Assembly: GCF_013343115.1 (NCBI RefSeq)
Contig: NZ_CP054570.1
Coordinates: forward strand, 1,054,001-1,118,000
Length of the DNA stretch: 64,000 bases
Source: Streptococcus sanguinis
GTDB lineage: Bacteria; Bacillota; Bacilli; Lactobacillales; Streptococcaceae
Reading direction: 5' to 3'
The notes beneath the pieces are model-generated. The model saw nothing but the letters and a program-made list of their open reading frames with translations, did not search any database and was not told where the DNA came from. Shown here piece after piece: positions 63,592-64,000 of the stretch. Position 1 is the first letter of the stretch. Each line of letters begins with the position of its first letter. The position numbers and the translations under genes are program-made.

Positions 63592-64000
63592 ATGAAAACC
63601 TACGAAAAAATCTTTGACATCCTCAGTCAGGCTGACGACTATGTCAACGGCGAAAAAATAGCCCAAGAATTGGGCGTTTCACGAACTTCCATTTGGAAAG
63701 CCATTCAAAAACTGGAGAAAGAAGGCATCCAAATCGAGTCAGTCAAAAACCGAGGCTATCGATTGACAGCGGGTGACTTGCTGATTCCTGATTGGATTGA
63801 AGCAAATTCCCCTGTTCAGGTCTCCTTTAATCCTGACTGCCAGTCCACTCAGATGGATGCCAAGGCTGGCATGGAAGCCGGACGCCCTGCCGACACTCTC
63901 TATCTGGCTGCTGCCCAATCTGCTGGCCGTGGCCGTTTCGGTCGTGCTTTCTTCTGCCCCAGCCAGGGCGGCTTCTATATGTCTCTCCATCTCAAGCCCA
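63592..64000 (+). CDS. birA: Biotin operon repressor / biotin-protein ligase (partial, runs off right edge)
   Basis: 136 codons present. N-terminal winged helix (KIFDILSQADDYVNGEKIAQ, SRTSIWKAIQKLEKEGI) is followed by the start of the ligase domain with SAGRGRFGR, the biotinyl-AMP-binding GRGRxGR motif. The full protein would both attach biotin to carboxylases and repress biotin genes. Starts 16 bp after galR, so the two may be co-transcribed; the ribosome site (GAAAG) is weak. Confidence 0.9.
   Translation, partial: MKTYEKIFDILSQADDYVNGEKIAQELGVSRTSIWKAIQKLEKEGIQIESVKNRGYRLTAGDLLIPDWIEANSPVQVSFNPDCQSTQMDAKAGMEAGRPADTLYLAAAQSAGRGRFGRAFFCPSQGGFYMSLHLKP

Overview
The window looks like chromosome from an oral streptococcus of the sanguinis/mitis group, most probably Streptococcus sanguinis or a close relative. 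This is an inference from gene content: moderate-to-low GC, a BOX repeat, a ribonucleoside importer next to cdd-deoC-pdp, a galKTE operon with divergent galR, a giant M26 (IgA1-protease/Zmp type) metalloprotease, a SHIRT-domain adhesin of the Sgo0707 type, a wall-anchored X-prolyl dipeptidyl peptidase, and pyruvate phosphate dikinase beside an HTH-CBS regulator. No rRNA, tRNA, CRISPR array, prophage or intact insertion sequence was seen.

Layout. 0-4 kb: partial CcpN-like regulator divergent from ppdK, then a small Ser/Thr-rich membrane protein. 3.9-8.8 kb: murB-potABCD on the minus strand, with an unexplained structured 180-bp gap between murB and potA. 8.8-12.4 kb: a self-contained 34-codon mini-gene, hom-thrB, and a membrane-anchored polysaccharide deacetylase. 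12.5-20.3 kb: nucleoside salvage operon (methyltransferase, pdp, deoC, cdd, rnsBACD). 20.3-27.2 kb: coaA, rpsT, a P-loop kinase gene broken by a BOX insertion and a poly-A frameshift, TetR divergent from DegV, an S24-type repressor and an ABC-2 exporter. 27.3-48.9 kb: a surface-protein region with four LPXTG-type proteins (PepX-like peptidase, MucBP-repeat protein with a glycosyltransferase partner, SHIRT adhesin, 2717-residue M26 protease), plus an intracellular alpha-amylase with a large palindromic operator, an M42 peptidase and a small membrane protein. 49.1-58.2 kb: a seven-gene overlapping lipid operon. 58.4-64 kb: galKTE with a repeat element inserted between galK and galT, divergent galR, and the start of birA.

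The most unusual part is the 49-58 kb operon: CarS-like CDP-lipid synthase, an RPH-like dikinase, CDP-alcohol phosphatidyltransferase (PssA type), phosphatidylserine decarboxylase, UbiA-family prenyltransferase, a second RPH-like dikinase and a GNAT-fold protein. The CarS/UbiA/PssA/PSD set matches the late steps of archaeal ether-lipid synthesis and PE formation, which streptococci are not generally known to carry out. Translational overlaps at nearly every junction suggest one pathway making an unrecognised aminophospholipid or prenylated lipid. This function is inferred and untested.
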